This document shows positions 63,524 through 64,000 of a stretch of DNA of 64,000 nucleotides, piece by piece (position 1 is the first letter of the stretch; every line of letters starts with the position of its first letter). The notes below the pieces were generated by a model that saw nothing but the letters and a program-made list of their open reading frames with translations, was not told where the DNA came from and did no database searches. Source of the DNA: Actinopolyspora lacussalsi subsp. righensis (GTDB lineage Bacteria; Actinomycetota; Actinomycetes; Mycobacteriales; Pseudonocardiaceae); NCBI RefSeq assembly GCF_900116555.1, contig NZ_FPAT01000006.1:231106-295105 (forward strand), read 5' to 3'. A program made the position numbers and the translations under genes.

Positions 63524-63747
63524 GCCGGCCCCATACGCAGCTGGCCGTACTGCTGCGCCGCTGTCAGTGGATGTTGGACGAGGCGGCCTACAAGCTCGGT
63601 GGTAAGCGGCTTCCGGCCGCTGATCGGCACGACCTGGCCGACGCGCTGGACGAACTCTCGGCCGCGCTGCGCGAGTACCGCGACGCTCCCACCGAGGCGG
63701 AGACGGACGAGGACGGGCCGCCCACGATCGTGGACCCCGACTCGTGA
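63520..63747 (+). CDS. Small helical protein
   Basis: GTG 63520 overlaps the previous stop. The 75-residue product is helical (LAVLLRRCQWMLDEAAYKLG, RHDLADALDELSAALREY) with an acidic tail. No family recognised. Middle gene of the overlapping trio. Confidence 0.6.
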   Translation: MSRPHTQLAVLLRRCQWMLDEAAYKLGGKRLPAADRHDLADALDELSAALREYRDAPTEAETDEDGPPTIVDPDS

Positions 63748-63989
63748 CCGCCCGGAAGAACCGGCCCTACCTCGGCCGACACGGGTTCCGCCCCTGCCGA
63801 CTACCGGGACACGTGCCCGTGTTGTCCGGCGATCTCGCGGTACCGGGGCCGCACTCGGTGCGGACCCCTGGCGGTTACCGCCATGACGGAGGTACCTGCT
63901 CGGTGAGCAACGACGGAGCGACACCCCGCGGGTGGTTCCGCGACCAGACCACTCTTGCTCGCATTCTCGCCGGTCTCCGCGCCCTGTGA
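63744..63989 (+). CDS. Small basic protein
   Basis: GTG 63744 overlaps the previous stop by four bases. The 81-residue product has 'GRHGFRPCRLPGHVPVLSGDLAV' and a late Cys-containing segment. The three genes from 63305 share GTGA overlaps and are one transcription unit. No function can be assigned. Confidence 0.5.
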   Translation: MTARKNRPYLGRHGFRPCRLPGHVPVLSGDLAVPGPHSVRTPGGYRHDGGTCSVSNDGATPRGWFRDQTTLARILAGLRAL

Positions 63990-64000
63990 GCCACGGCTCG

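Overview
The window is high-GC DNA with many GTG starts and tightly overlapped operons (GTGA and ATGA junctions). Its gene content is typical of filamentous Actinomycetota: purS-purQ-purL, a fabG4/htdX/fadA2-like set plus a FadE5-like dehydrogenase, a MacS-type sensor kinase with a LuxR regulator, a DasR-type operator on ptsI, several GGDEF proteins, a VanW-domain cell-wall protein, and an XRE regulator beside a DUF397 remnant. I place it near Pseudonocardiales/Actinopolysporales by inference only. No rRNA or tRNA gene and no CRISPR array was seen.

Layout. 1-1004: 3' end of a YqgE/AlgH gene and an SdpI-family membrane protein. 1096-5607: defence-like island on the minus strand with a methyltransferase fused to a specificity domain, a HEPN-motif Abi protein and an orphan AbiEi antitoxin lying between two imperfect 76-bp direct repeats. 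5919-8952: leuS behind a hairpin terminator that sits between its upstream region and its start. 9141-11402: an orphan antitoxin-like small protein and a one-chain GmrSD-type (DUF262/DUF1524) nuclease. 11812-15506: the most unusual part, a five-gene operon whose first three products are assembled from two shared tag modules of nearly identical DNA, followed by an HTTM membrane protein and a PLAT-like protein. 15646-19020: a repeat-rich accessory stretch with an RTX-repeat protein, a BrnA antitoxin with a decayed BrnT toxin, a second broken copy of that RTX-brnA block, and a stray copy of the 3' end of leuS. 19059-24737: long acyl-CoA dehydrogenase/oxidase, TetR regulator, MMPL exporter, mycoredoxin-like protein. 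25612-29291: ptsI under a DasR-like palindrome, and a two-component system. 29785-42358: three c-di-GMP proteins, an AI-2E-family permease, two secreted proteins of unknown role, a GT87 mannosyltransferase and a GH25 lysozyme. 42551-45803: purSQL. 45931-49752: htdX-like dehydratase, FabG4-like reductase, and the divergent thiolase with a palindrome between. 50342-50703: small membrane protein behind a dense array of repeats. 51180-58228: ornithine cyclodeaminase-like, thioredoxin-NHL, GroES-like, VanW and alcohol dehydrogenase genes. 58443-61667: FadE5-like dehydrogenase, a DrrA-type ABC ATPase and a permease gene cut to 34 codons. 61732-63989: DUF397 remnant, XRE regulator and three overlapping small genes.

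Working together: the fatty-acid genes (dehydratase, reductase, thiolase, two acyl-CoA dehydrogenases) form a recognisable beta-oxidation/elongation set. The diguanylate cyclase and phosphodiesterase genes suggest a local c-di-GMP cluster. The first 19 kb is an accessory zone of defence genes, toxin-antitoxin relics and the tagged operon, with repeated DNA showing recent rearrangement. All identifications come from reading the sequence; no database search was run.
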